This document shows, piece after piece, positions 20,085-33,143 of a stretch of DNA of 64,000 nucleotides. The stretch covers positions 124,001 to 188,000 of the forward strand of contig JARGXX010000016.1 in assembly GCA_030374765.1 (NCBI GenBank), read 5' to 3'. The stretch's first letter is position 1, and each line of letters opens with the position of its first letter. The notes beneath the pieces were generated by a model, which was not told where the DNA came from, did no database searches, and saw only the letters and a program-made list of their open reading frames with translations. The position numbers were made by a program, and so were the translations under genes. Source of the stretch: Agarophyton chilense. Lineage: Eukaryota > Rhodophyta > Florideophyceae > Gracilariales > Gracilariaceae.

Positions 20085-21500
20085 TTAGGGAGTTAAAGTC
20101 TCATCATCAAAAGAAACACCTCCAAAACGTCTTTTCAAATGCATATTTTTCTTTTCGTGGTAGCGCTTTAAAATTTTCCTACGTTTGGCACAGATTAGTA
20201 CCCCAATCCTGCGGGGTCTAATTTCCAATGGTGCATAATGTTCAACGTCAACTGCACGTAGTGGGTGCCAACGAATTTGTAAATTTGTTATGGTAGAAGC
20301 AAACTGAAAAAAGTTTTTTAATATCTTCTCACTCCATCGCCCTTTCACAGCAAACCAACTTCAACCAGTCGTAAAACGTCCGAAATAAATTTCTACAATG
20401 ATACGATTGAATGAGACTTTTCTATTTCTACTAACCTGTTCCCTGGACAAGAATCCATTGCTTGGCTTACGAGTAGGATTTCGAAACCGAACATGTTAAC
20501 CACTCTTTTCATATCCTTCATCAGCAAATACAGCCCACAATTTTTCATATTCATCATTGAGTTCACCAACATCTGCGGTTTCCTTTTCATCGAATACTTT
20601 CTCCGGTGCCTCGTTATTAAACTTTATATTGTCATAGATTATATCTGCATCTGCCGTTGATCCAGGAAAAAGAGTGGATGTCCCAAGAGCCATACCGTTC
20701 AGCAACACTGAGACTTTGCTTTTGTATTCATACAGTTAATTTTTACCATTGTACTACATCTTACCCTTTTCCATGAACCCACTCGGTCAATTACTTTCAT
20801 GGATTAAAACATTAGTGGCACAACTAGCGTACTTATAGTTTCGAAACGTCTTTCCTTGCTTAACCATCTTACCTATCCAAATCGAGCATAAAATACTGCA
20901 CTAGATCATCAGATAGCATGACAATACACTTTGCAATCATACGCTCGAACGTTGGTTCCTTCGTAGTAAGCATTCTGGAGCGAAAATCTCACTTTCCACG
21001 GTGTTTGAGAACAGTTAAAGTCATGAACAATATATCCTTGCACTCGTCTTATATCGACGAGCACGACCAGTTTTCAACAAATTTCGCACTGGTTCCCCCA
21101 CTCCATTCCATAATGTTTGAAATTCTCTTGCATTGAAATCGGTCATGCGATAAACTGTACAAGATCCGCCGTTTCTAGAAAATGAACCGAATACAGGACA
21201 CTCGCAGTCAAACTCTTCATCGCTGTCGGAAACGTCGAGTGTTGTGTTTTATTTTTCCTTATCCTCATCGTGATTTAACTTGGCTTCGGTAAAAAGTTCA
21301 AGCGCTTTTTTCGTCTACTGTGACGATAGAAAGTGTTCTTCAGGCGTTTTGAATGCGACAAAGAAATCCTTGACGAACCAGAACGGCACTTCCGGTAAGT
21401 GTCTCGAGCCATTTGGTATAGGATTCCAATCGAGAAGCGATGAGTGAATGCACAATACTTTCTTATTCTATGTATGAGAGATTTCTCACAATTCAAATTG
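20085..21500 (-). pseudogene. DDE_Tnp_4 (PIF/Harbinger-like) transposase relic
   Basis: Reading the minus strand, an N-terminal piece near 21.1 kb (MTDFNAREFQTLWNGVGEPV ... GRARRYKTSARIYC) resembles the start of this transposase family. A catalytic-core piece at 20.7-20.5 kb reads YKSKVSVLLNGMALGTSTLF, PGSTADADIIYDNI and WAVFADEGYEKSG, matching the family pattern in which acidic residues of SVAD and of the D-K/E-GY segment are catalytic. A C-terminal piece at 20.35-20.1 kb (QFASTITNLQIRWHPLRAVD, DVEHYAPL) matches the conserved block ending HPLRA-D. Several frame changes and stops separate the pieces. No terminal repeats were recognised. A second relic of the same family lies at 52.1 kb. Confidence 0.7.
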
Positions 21501-21852
21501 TTTGTTACATGAACTATATTACTACGTATTTATTTTGAATTGTGATAGGTTTGGCATGTTATATTGCATAAATGTGGATGACTGCGTGGTAGTCTATTAC
21601 CCACGTGGAAGATTTACTATATACGGTAGATCACTATGGTAAACTTTCTACATTAATAAAAATAACGCCGATAAGAAAACATGTAAATTATCCAGCAGCG
21701 TTTTGCGCAAATTAGTACACCACTTGAGTACGATTAATCCGTCGGGCAATTATGGTTTCCAATAAAGACAGCACTCATAACTCGCACAAGTGGTAAAAAT
21801 TCTTGAGTCGTTGGAAAACACCTTCCCAAAGATTGCAATTCATTTCTGTTTT

Positions 21853-23775
21853 CATGGTTGCTAGCAAGGGATCAACGAGGGACAGTAAATCAGCAAAACT
21901 TGCGCATATGACAACATCTGGGTCGACGGCCTCATCTCACATTCGAAGAATTAAACCCTCCGCAACGAAACTCAAGACCTTCGGCAGGGAAAATTCCCAA
22001 TTCTCCGTCTCCAGGACAGATCCGCTTTTGTGATCAACTTCTCTGATTCCTCGGCTTCCACCGACGGTTCGCCGTTCAGCTATCTCGAATTATTGGTCAA
22101 TATGCCATCCAATGGACGACGACAACCACAACCACGCAAACGACACCCCACAGGAGTATTCCTCTGGCTATCGTTCCTTGTGCTTTCCTTCCTTACCTTT
22201 GCCGCAGAGTTGTGCTACAACTGCAGCGTCGGTTGCAAAAGCACAAACATGGGAGTCGCTCTTGTAAGAAAATATGCTCCTGTGCTGTAGACATTGTATC
22301 ACAAAGTCTTCGGTCTTCAATTTGCGGTTGACGCATCTATCCTCCAGCTTGGGCAGTGGTTTCACCCTGCTTCATTGTCTAATGACGCGCTGTAGTCGAT
22401 TTAAACCAATCGAAGTGGAATGCTTGTGGTAGATATTCCAGTTCTTGTAACCATTTAGTTGGATTGGCGTAACTGTGTGGCGGTTCCGTTTCATACAATG
22501 AATCGCCGCGGGAGCAAATCGGTAGCATCCGCGCATGCAGCTTTTTTCCTCCTCGGTCATCAACAGCTTCGCCCGTCTTCTTTCGAGCATCGCATTGCCA
22601 ATGGTCTGGGCTTTGATTTCACGCTGATTTGGACCCAAGGTGATTTTGGATATCTCGACCACTTAACAGATTCGAAAACTTTTCCATGAAAAAGACCTTT
22701 TCCCTGTGCACCACAGCGTCATTCTCTGGGTCCCGCCTATTATTCGGGCTGAATTTCGCTTCTTCCGACGGCTGCAACATGCGAACATGTTGAAAATAAT
22801 ACGCTTTGAGCGGCGAGAGCGATTCCGGTTCGGGTATATGGTACAGTACCAAAGCGTGAATATTGAACCCATTGAACGACCAATCGACGCAGTCGGTATG
22901 TTCCCATTACATCTTGGTGGTCATATCTTGAAGATTGTCGCAGTCGTTAAATCGAGCTACTCCCGGTCATCATTTATTACGGGTCTTACCTACTCGAAGA
23001 TCCGCAGTCCGGATTTAGTGCGTTATCCCCATCGTATGAGCTTTTCGCAGGACGGTCTTCATCCTCTGGGAGGTTTACGACTAGTATCAACTGTTATTTT
23101 TCCCACTGCGAGTTCGAGCCAGAATTCTGTGCCTTGGACTTGCGCTTCTCACTAAATGGTGAAACCAATTCCAAAGAGGTGGAAACACTTCTCGATTTCA
23201 TCCACCAGGTTGGCAAGGCCTCAGTTTCTTTTTCATACAGTGGACGTGCAACGAATAGCCGGGCGCAGAACCTATCTGCAGGACGTCGAGCTCCGCTCGC
23301 TGATGACTTCAACTACTTCAACCCCTGAAAGGAACATGTGACCTTTTTGGAGGAGGCTGACGAACTTTAGTTTGCTCAACGGTATATCCCCGATGGCCAT
23401 CCGACTGGTTTTCTGTAGGGGAACGAGAATTACTACATCTACGACGGTGGGAACCTGATGTCAGATAATGAACCCAACGATTAGGTTGCGTCTCCTGAGG
23501 CGATTGAACCAGACGTTAGGGATGAGGCAAACAACGCAGGAACCCTGGCAGCCTATATATGGACGTGGATAACCTTGCGGGGGCTGTCCCTGCCGTTGAA
23601 GGTGGTAGTGAACCCCCGGCTTTTCCATTGGGCATTCCGGGCTGGGTTGTCTTCGTTCCAGGTGGGGCAAATGCCGCTTGGGCAGGTCAGGTGGGCGAGA
23701 TCTCCCATTTTCTCCGCAAAGAGGTGCTTGGGAGAAGCGCTGCGATTGGTGACGTTGCCGAGAATTCCCGCCTTT
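21853..23775 (+). pseudogene. Decayed copy of the chromovirus antisense ORF
   Basis: Piecewise translation aligns collinearly with the ORF at 8120-9895: DWRNCVAVPFHTMNRRG against DWRNRIAIPVHHILRRRG (22.46 kb), PIIRAEFRFFRRL against PILRAEFRYQPRQ (22.73 kb), GYMVQYQSVNIEPIER against GYFVPYQNTEIERIAP, LRFSLNGETNSKEVETLLDF against MRIPLGGEANEEEMLGLLDF (23.14 kb), ADDFNYFNP against AGDFIYFDP, DNEPND against DNEPED, and a C-terminal GEISHFLRKEVLGRSAAIGD near 23.69 kb. A Ser/Lys-rich start around 21.85 kb may be the N-terminus. Many stops and frameshifts are present. The substitutions are often conservative (I/V, F/Y, D/E), suggesting the protein evolved under constraint before this copy died. It converges with a decayed pol end at 23.85 kb, as in the intact element. 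Confidence 0.8.
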
Positions 23776-23844
23776 AAGACGGGCTCCACGGTGGTTCAGC
23801 TATCTCACCTGGGTGTTAACTGTCGTCTTAAGGATCCCTGTCTG

Positions 23845-25317
23845 CGTTCGGCGGTGATATGAAACCACTTTTGAACGTGGGATATCTTCAGTTGATTTAT
23901 CCGAGTCGGCCTCGGGACCATAACTGTACCAACGGAAATGATACTAAATGTAACCATACGGGTGGTATTAGTGTTTCGCAATGTGGTCTAGAACGAATTC
24001 CTGCTCGTAGACTTTACGACTGGGCCGTGTTTTTGACGCAGACTCCACTCCAATATGAGGTTCTGGAATGTGCTTCACGAACTCGCATGCAAGTACCAGT
24101 TCCGTTGGTGATGAACTTGACGACAGAGGCGGGTTTGTGGCTTTAATTGCCGCGCACCAGAGAATTGCCCGCTTCTTTCGGTGATTGGTATATCTCTCGA
24201 GGTGGGAACCGTGCTGTCAAGTGCGCGTCCCAACTGTTGGCTGACAGAGTTTTGAGCCGTGACCTGTTCGGCCTTCTCACGTGAGGGCTTGCGCGGCAGC
24301 GTTGTCGGTGACTTCGGCCGCTTCGCCGTTACAGTACGGCTTTCAACGTTTTTTTCCAATATCTCGGTATTGCTTTCCCCCAGGTATCGAGAACGTGGGT
24401 GCATTGTATCTCCCTGGAGAGCATTAGCGGTGCGACGAACGCTTATGGGGTTTCAAACTCACCTGGCAACGGGTTCATTTCGCTTTCGGCTTTTGATTTG
24501 TCCGTAATCAGTTTGTATTTAACGGCGTTGTCCGGGTGAAGAGTAATATCCTCCAACCCTTTTTCAAATGGAGTGGCCGGAAGAGTGGTAGGAACTCCCT
24601 CCCAGAGGCGGTGGACACCAGGCGGTGGCATGAGAGGGACCCTTCTCGGTAGTTTCAGACGAGAGCAGCAAATCAGAGAGTCTCTTAGTAGGGTGTGCCA
24701 ATACAGAAAAACTTGTATCCGCTGAAATGGGCTGTGCCATTAAACGGTGCCGCGGAACACTATCCACAGTTGTGGGTTGTGTACCAACAGCGGGTATTTT
24801 TAAGGGCGGTGCGGTGGTGGAGCATTGGCAGTACCGTCGCGGAAGATGCACTCTTAAGTGTCTGGTATTTTCACAAAGATGGAATCTTTTCTACCAGAGA
24901 ATACCATATATAAACCGTTTGCAATAGGGGACAGTTCGGAGCGTTACACCTCACCAGGGTTCAAGTATTTGTTATGGATAAACTGGAGTACCGACGCTTC
25001 TCGAGATACTTCTGGAAATACTTCACGTACTCGCTCACTGAATACGGACCGAGTGTCTGTCTTTTAGGACCCAGTTGCGATCTCCGATAACCTTTGTATA
25101 GCTCCAATCCGAGTGACGGGACGATATCGATAAAATTTGGCACTATTATTTCAACCGGTTTAGATCTGCTTGCACTGGGCGCACCAAACAGATGACCATC
25201 AGCATAGCTCGGAAACTTTGCCAATTTGGAGACGTTATCGGGAACAAAGTGGTCGCCACGCAACTCGTTCGAAAGGGATCTAGGAATTTTGTGCAATTCA
25301 CAGCGGTAGACTCCCAT
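23845..25317 (-). pseudogene. Decayed pol C-terminus of a second chromovirus
   Basis: The minus strand at 24.02-23.85 kb carries a chromodomain with stops: RKVYEQEFVLDHIAKH aligns with RHVYVQEYVLDRIVGH, and YHFRWYSYGPEAD ... PRSKVVSYHRR with YRTRWYRYGPEWG ... PRSAVMRYHR of the intact pol. From 24.07 to 24.85 kb lies the linker (AHPTKRLSDLLLSSETTEK against PHPSRGLSDILTLSEPPTI). At 25.32-24.96 kb a 119-codon open piece with GPKRQTLGPYSVSEYVK probably corresponds to the GPY/F-type integrase tail; this last match is weak. The rest of pol and gag were not found to the right, so the element is truncated. Confidence 0.7.
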
Positions 25318-27552
25318 TTATAGTTAAGGGCAATATTCCTGAACGGTTTTTAGGACGCCATCAATGGCCAAAGGGGAATTAGTGGTGCAAATTAGTACGA
25401 ACAGAGCACCGTACGGACTTCATTGAAGGCTCTGATATTCCCTCTGAAAGCAAGAACTACATCGTACGTGCCGGGCGGAATGTGATATTTTACTATGTCG
25501 GAAGAATCGCCGGGTGGGTTTATCGCAAATTAGCGTTTGCAGCTCATAAGTGAGTGGTTTAGTCAATATGTTTATATGAAGTAGCATCTCGCAGCGTATG
25601 CCTAAAGAAATAATGTGTTTTTAGAACACATGATACCATGAGTCGAGTGGCTGTGCATGGCGCGCGTGCATTTGCGACCCTTCCTGGGAAAATTCCGGAT
25701 TGGAAACGGCACATGTAGTGGCGATCTATGTGTCGGGTTTCACTACTCTTTATAGCTTGAAGTTTATTGGGGAACACACCTATACAACAGTCTGCGAAAG
25801 TGGCTGAACACTGGGTAGTATTTCCATATTATTTTGGTAATCACCCCAGTACAAAGAATATAAAGTCCCAGAGGTGATTGCAGTCTCGAAGTAAAAGGGA
25901 CAGCATATGCATCATGGCTCTTCTGTTATTCGCTTAAGATTCCTTATCAAGACATCTGGACGCCCCAAAATAGAGAGTTAGTCCACAACTATTCCTCGAG
26001 TCGTCTCGTTTTCTACGTTCCATCTGCGTTCTACACTTGCACTTTTCAGCCTTCCTGGCGAGTAATGGTCCTACAACACACTTTCACCTCGTGTGTGTTG
26101 TAGCTCCACCAACTTATTTACCTTCGCTCCAAGCACCACTTCGGCATTCCGAAGTCTGTTACAAGTGCCTACTCTTACAGCAAAAGCGGATACTACCTGG
26201 AACGACCACGTAGAGCAAAGGCGGATAAATTAGCCTTCATACCCACTTGGCTTCGATAGTGCCAATCTACCATTTCAGTTTTCGCGCCCCATCGAGCCGG
26301 AAGGAGATCACATTTTGATTGTTTAGATTCTCATCGCGCTCCCTCAATGCCCGTGTGCAAACAATGGCCGTGGATATTTCGCGCCATTTTGGGACAGTTA
26401 TTCGGTTCGAGAACGTTCGTTGCTTCACACGTAACTCCCCGTCGCTTCACCAATGAAGCAAAGGGATGTCCAAATGATATTCGGAGACCGTGCAAAAGAT
26501 TTGGGGTTTTTATTGTATTCTTAGTGTTTTAGGATGCCTAAAAGATGTACAAATGATGCACCAAACATTTAGATTTAGGTCTTCTGGAGGATGTTGTATT
26601 AATGCACGAAAGATCTCCGGCTGGTGTGCAGAAAATGTGCTCATGATGCACAAAGTGATGTACCCTTGATCCCCGCTGGACGCATATTTTTTTCATAATT
26701 TCAGGGAGACATCGCGATGAATTAATGATAGATCTTCGAATGGTTTTGAATTTCGGCCCGCCATCATACATGTACATATACTTCGAACGAATAAAAACCT
26801 AGAAAGCACATGCTCTAAATATATTTGCTAATTTTCCATCTTTATTTGCATATCTTATTCGCATATCGCATTTGTATATCGTAATAGCCTATCGTATTCG
26901 CATATCAAAATCATCATTGTGAAATCTAGCTCCACCCATCTCTCTCAAGACTCCTCTTCGAAACTCTTGGGATCGGTTCCCAGCAGATTCCGAATCGAAT
27001 ACCGGATCGTACTACATTCGACGTCCGTCATTATCGACATACTCTATGGCCCTCTTTACACACGCAATGTCCTTCACACTTTTACAAGTTTCTCTCTGTG
27101 TGCCTTGACAGTTTAAGCCAAGTAGGAAGGTAAACAGAAGCTACGAAGCTTTGTCCGGACGCAAGTCATATAAACAATTGACGCGGGCAATTTTAAAAGT
27201 CTGCCAATGCAATAGTTGCTTCCCAGGTGTTCGATAATATAGTTCAGCTTCCAGGATCTCGTCTGTACAGTCGTAAAAACCTCGATGGAAGCATAAAATG
27301 CACTCCACTGATCATCGCTGCCAGTCGAATTACTTCGGTTAAAATGAGCCGCTTTTCAACATCACTGACTTTCACGTTAAATACGCTGCCTTTCCCGTCG
27401 CATGAGCTATATGTGGCTCTCTAGCCGTAAAGTGACCTCCCCAACAGACAATGCCAATGTGGGGAATAGCCGCAGGTTCGAAACACTGACATCATACGCC
27501 ATTACCAGAAGATTCGTTCGCGCATAATCCAGAACTGGCCAAAATTTGTTTT
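25318..27552. other. No gene recognised; short AT repeat at 26.83-26.91 kb
   Basis: A short coding-looking plus-strand piece occurs near 25.40-25.55 kb (SKNYIVRAGRNVIFYYVGRI) but no family is recognised. Near 26830-26910 there are several imperfect tandem units of the type ATTCGCATATC / TTTGTATATCG. Otherwise only short unsupported frames. Confidence 0.4.
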
Positions 27553-29240
27553 TTAACCACCCAATTGTTTACCCGAGCCAGTTACTAACATGGCAGCAGC
27601 ATCGACACCTATAAAGCTGCCTATTATTATCAACAAATCAACTATGTGAATGTCGTCACCTGTATCGGGGGATCCTAGAGAAGTTGAATGCTCTATTCTT
27701 GATTCTTCGGAGCCACTGCCGAGAGCATCAATATTCTCCACTTCACAGCCAAGGCCACCACCGAGCATACCAAGGCTGAAAAATTTGTGAGTCTTGAAAA
27801 ACAGATTGGCCTTCTGTTTCTGAGGAGATCTTCTCATGAAGTGCATCGTCCCAGCAAAGCGCTCCACTACAAACTCAGAATCATTCTTAAGTGTTCCAAT
27901 TTCTTAAAGCATTTGCGGTAGGTGCAGAATGGTTGCCGTAGTTGGGTTGAGACTAAAGAATCCTGGGTCGATAGTGAAGAATACTTTCAAGAATAACTGG
28001 TGTGCCCGTTGGAAGTATTCTTTCAGCAGAGGGACATATTCTATTGTCGAAGAGGTTTGAATAGAATGTGAGTCACCTTTTCAGTTAACGACCATATCAT
28101 TGCAACCCTTCCATCCACACCATCGCCATCGAATACTGTTTGACCATAGTACAAGGCAAAGTTCTTGATACCTTCCGTGTTATAGCCCCCAAGGTATGCG
28201 AAGGACTCGGGAGGTATCCGCCTGAAGACGGAATCCTTCTGTATCCTCGGCCCAGAGGTTAATTGATCAGTCACACTGTGCCTTTTCCTATCACTTACGC
28301 TGCCCTATCGATGCAAAAGCGCTGATTTGATCCAATGGTAAGACTTAGAAAGTGGTTAAACAATTCTAAACTCCATAATTCATGGGATCATACGGCGAAC
28401 ACTGCACAATATCTGACGAAAGCTTTTCAATAGGTGGAAACCGTTATATACCAGTTTGTCTCATGATTCTTTCCGTTTCAGATTTAGTTTTATCATTGAT
28501 CAAATCTTTCCAGACCGCCCCTCTGATTTATCCTTCTGTTCTGGGAAGAGAACATTCCAGTTCGGGATAGTTGGCTGGAGCATTCCTTGACCAATTTACA
28601 GAACGAGAAGAAAGCAACACTCCTTTCTCTTGTACGAATCACAGTCGATTGCCAACGGGGGAAATTTTTTGGGCTACTTAATGACACCTTCGACACGGAC
28701 GTTCTGTATTGAGCCCTTCATGGCCAAGTATCTTGTTTGTCGCAGGCAAATCACCGGTTACAAACAATAAGAAGGCGTACAGCGTTCGGAAACTTCCATC
28801 ATATCAATACATGCGAATTATCCTCTGCAAACGATCCGCGTGCATCAAGAGTGGAGAGGGAAACAAAGCAAAACCTTTTGTATCATGAGATTCGGGTACA
28901 AACGCAATAAGGAGGACATTAGAAGCCTATAACCTATGATAAAGCCCGTGGTTAAGAATAATGAACATAAGTGGCCACATTGATCTACTGGTCTTTTGGC
29001 CCTTGAACACTTCAATTTCCAGCAGATTAGAATGAAAGAAACACGAAGAGCTCCGCTTCCTCAAACAAAGACCGTAGCTTTTCCTAATTCATACTCTGGA
29101 ATTATTATCCGTTGTTGTAGTTGTAAATGATACCCTTCATGGACTTGTTTGGATTTGTTGCTGTAGCTGCATCATAGGAACCCCTTATGAAGGATTCAAA
29201 TGTATCACACTCTCTGCAGAGAGATGCAAGCTGTTCAGAA
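27553..29240 (-). pseudogene. Plavaka/Tnp2-like transposase relic
   Basis: Minus-strand pieces in changing frames: LASLCRECDTFESFIRGSYD near 29.2 kb; YDGSFRTLYAFLLFVTGDLP followed by NKILGHEGLNTERPCRRCH near 28.8-28.7 kb, which matches the block of fungal-type Tnp2/Plavaka transposases with GDLPA...GH-G---C--C; FRRIPPESFAYLGGYNTEG and NFALYYGQTVFDG at 28.27-28.1 kb, which matches the later 'W-LYY' block; and a C-terminal open piece at 27.87-27.55 kb. Stops and frameshifts lie throughout. The family assignment rests on remembered block order and is tentative. Confidence 0.5.
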
Positions 29241-29434
29241 AATATTCTGTACCAGTATCTACGACATCTGTATTCTCTAAAATCTATTATTAGCAGCTAG
29301 TTTAGTATGCAGCAAGATATCCTGGAAAACATCTGCAAAAAATGACGAATCGCGGATGCAGAGGCCATTTCTGTTCAGTTTTTAGAGTGCCAGCTAGTCC
29401 TGGCTTTCGATCCTTTATCTAAATCCTGCACATT

Positions 29435-31400
29435 ATGAATGGGAAACGAATGCAGAAGCCCCTGCTAGTTTACCACCTGTATTTGGATGCCAAACGCTAC
29501 ATGTTAATGACAAAAGTCTGGCTCAAATCCACTCACACCAACTCATATCACAATGATACCCACCAGAACCACCATCCACAATTTGACCTGGTCTCGTCCA
29601 CCCTCCCCTTGCACCCTTCATCCTCCTACCCACTCCCCGCAATTTCGGCTACAAACCCTCCTTTCTCTATCTCCTCTTCCCCATCAATCCCCTTACTCCA
29701 AGCTCAAAAAAACGTCCCACCCACCCGATCCTCAAAATACACCACAGCCCCACACGCGTCCCACTTCAACCCCGCCCACCACCACTCTTCTTCCAAACAC
29801 CCCTCCCATCCTCTAGCTCCAAAACTTCGCCTCGCAACTCTCTTTCTTCTCCCTCAACCCGCCGACGTCACCACCACATATACCGCCATCATCTCTAATA
29901 TCCCACGCACAATTATCCCTTCACCCCCTTCCCCACCGCCCTACCTCACAACACAACCGCTACTTCCAACTGTCCTCCTCCTCTGCAGTCTCTTCTCCGC
30001 AAACAACTCTCCCCAGCGGCGCGTTACCTGCTGCGGCCGCTTCTCATGGCCCAAAACCAGCGGCGCAGCTCAAAATACAACACAGATCTACCCCAGACGG
30101 CCATAATCCCACACGGCATCCGTTAAAACCGCTCGCGCGCATTCAATTCCCCTCCATTTTATTCCACATCTAAACACCTCGAACCCTGCATTCCAAAACT
30201 TTCTATCACTTTCGGCATTTAAATTCAATTTTACCTCAGCTGTTTCCCTTCTCATTCATTTTAGTCTCCTCTACGCCTCATATTTGCACTTCTAACACAC
30301 ACTGAACACATTTTTCCTTCCTTGGGAACCATCCTACGTCCCTCGTTATTATAAACAACTTTGTTCCTTGTACTCATACCCACCTTCCCCTTTTCCTATC
30401 ACCTTCTACACCTCTTTTATCACTTGTACTCTACGACACATTGTGTCCCATATCTTTCCTTTTGATGTAACACTACCCCATGTTTTATATGAACGAAATT
30501 CTCTTAACAACACAAAGAACAGCACTCTAAGCATGCCCTCTATTTGTTACTATTACTATCACTCCTTTACTTCAATAAAAATCTATCTTTGCCCATAAAC
30601 ACACAACTATACCCTCTTTCTCGCGCCATTCCCCATCACAACTACCACAATTCATCTATCACCTCCAAAATTGGTCTTCGTAAACTTTCACTCCCAAAGA
30701 TACATCCTTCTCCAACATGCCTTTTCAGCCACCCTCAAGTTTAGCATTCTACCTCACAAATCTTTCCTCACTTTCAACAATTGCTTGAAGCTCCAATTCT
30801 GCATGGACACCAACAACTTACATGTTTCAGGAGCCTGTTCTATTCTAACCAATGCAGTGAAAGCAGAAATGACCCAAATCGACCAGCGACTGCACTAGAA
30901 CCACTCTGACCACCTATTCTTGGACAACCCACTCCTACTGCGTGACCTCCCATACCTTCACCATGTGTCCAAATACATTATTTATTCTGAATCCGATTCC
31001 AAAATTCCCTTCCATATGGCCAGTCTGCCTTCCCTAATATCCTTCGCGATCCTCATATCCTTCGCCATCGGGACTCTCTACGTTGTTTTGAAACCGCTGC
31101 TCCCAATTTCTCTTCTCTCCGGCCATATCTCTTGTGAAACAGAAACCAGATATACCGTACTGTACAGTGTTCATCGATAAAATACTGTACATCATGCTAT
31201 TCGACTTTGCCTTCGCCCTTCACAACGGCTTCTTTGGATCCCTCGCTTCCTGTTCAATGAACGCCACAAAGCACTGCGGCAGATTGAATACCATCGTCGC
31301 CAGATCCGCAGGCATTGCCATAGCTGGGACTCCTCGCCCTCAATGCCATCATTTTTGCCGCCTATAAATTCAAACCCACCCCCTTTCTCTCCCTTTCACT
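29435..31400 (+). other. C-rich, G-poor stretch with a 223-codon open frame
   Basis: From about 29.5 to 31.4 kb the plus strand is strikingly rich in C and A/T and poor in G. An open frame at 29435-30106 is long mainly because of this bias (Pro-, Ser-, His-rich translation) and I do not support it as a gene. The same C-rich bias marks the coding strand of the transposase relic at 39.5-42.2 kb, so this may be a decayed element gene on the plus strand. Confidence 0.3.
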
Positions 31401-33143
31401 CCCTTCCTCTATAAAGAACCCCCTCCATCACCTTCTTTCACGGCGGCTTCTTCTTCGCTCTCACACTCTACCATGTCTACAGGGTCGCCGTCTACTTCGT
31501 CACAAGCCACGCTTTCAAGAACAGAGTCCCTCTATCTTAATCTACACCCCCCCCCTCCCACATCATCCACACCTGCGTACTAACCGCCTGAAAATCCCTC
31601 CGAAGATAATTCTTCATGGAAGACATCATCCTTTCCGTGCGCACCTTTCTCAGAAAGTAGTCCACATCTTCTCTGCACACTTTGCTTTCGAGTCCATCAC
31701 TGCTTCTGCTTTCTCCACCTACAAAGGTTTTCCCTCCTTCATGCAAAAACTTTATTCATTCTCCTCCTCGTCTGCTCCAGCGCTATCGATTATGAACTGA
31801 AGTACAGGTTCAAGTGATAAATTGCAGCAATCGGAAAACACCCCAGACCATTGACCTCCCACCTCCTTCCCTACGAATAACTTTTCAGTACAGTACGAGA
31901 ACAATAAATAACACAGGTCTAGTGTAACGATACGATCCTTGAATCTACACAGTTCTGCTGATTATATGTCTCTCTTCTATAAAAAACGAGATATACTTCA
32001 GGAACCAAGCCAGAGCAGCGCTAGATATTCAAACGCACCGGTTTGAGCCAATTCTGAAAAGCAGATATAAATGACTAAGTATGAGAGAAGAGAAAAGACA
32101 GTGACGCATTCGCTCTCATTAATATATGAATCTACGTATGGCGTTGCCTGTTACGGAAGGAACGCAAAGGGTTTGGATCAAAACTGAAGACACAAATATT
32201 TGAGGATGGGTTTGCGTCGATACCTAGGAACCCCCTTACTGTATCACTGTATCACAGCTTAGGTCTATAGTTTTTGCTAGTCTTCCTTTTTCGTCTACCT
32301 ACATTGGAGATTAAGGGCTGTTGACTCTGCTGAATAACACCGAGGTGCCCGAATCGCCGCCTCCCCCACATGAAGCAGAAGCAGATGAATGTAAGGAAAA
32401 GCACGAGAAGAAGAACAGTGTTGGGCTAGGAGAGCTCGGTATTGGAATAATGACTACAACTGGAGGAGGAAATGAGGGGGACGACCGGAAGACAGATTCA
32501 AGGAAGAGATGAAGACTTGCGTTCAAAGCTTTGGGAGACTCGTTGAAAGAAATTTTGTATACATGAATAACCGAGGTAGTGATTGAGTATGGCGGCGTAT
32601 CTTGTAGTGCTTCTGGCGGTTTTATTCCGCTTGAAATCGCTACTATCGTTCGGAATCGGATGAAAATGGTCGGGCTCTTATTGAGAGATCATGTCGAAGA
32701 AAAACTGGACTGCTTGGTCAAAAAAATGGGACATTGTGTCGAAATCAAAATGATCTGTAACACAGAGTAGATGTGCTCGAGAAGCAGCTCACGGAGGAAG
32801 TTCATATTCAGGCACATCTGGCAAACAAGACGAACGGAAGGAGCGGTGGCCAAACAACAGCAGGTGGACAAGCCGATGCGACTAAAAAATTTTGCCGGTG
32901 ACTGCAGGGAAGAAGAACGGTACAGAATACAAAGCAGATGGTGTCGAGCGATGTAATTATCTCAAGAAAAGACGCAGATAACGTTATGGATCGTAGTTTT
33001 TGATGAGGATTGAAGGGTACGGCTCTTAGCCCTTCAATGCTTTGTGAACTAACTTAAATCGGTATAGTGCTTCGTTTAGAAAGTCTTTCATTGCTCTCCA
33101 TTGTTGAAAAGTACTTCTCATCACTAACTCTTCTTACTCAACC
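31401..33143. other. No gene recognised
   Basis: Short frames only. Purine/pyrimidine asymmetry is weaker than in the neighbouring blocks. Confidence 0.35.

Noticed and set aside
27470..27485. GGTTCGAA box resembling a tRNA T loop
   Set aside because: The flanking five bases do not pair and no A box is present upstream.
29435..30106. 223-codon Pro/Ser/His-rich ORF
   Set aside because: Explained by the C-rich, stop-poor composition; no family motif, and neighbouring frames have the same character.
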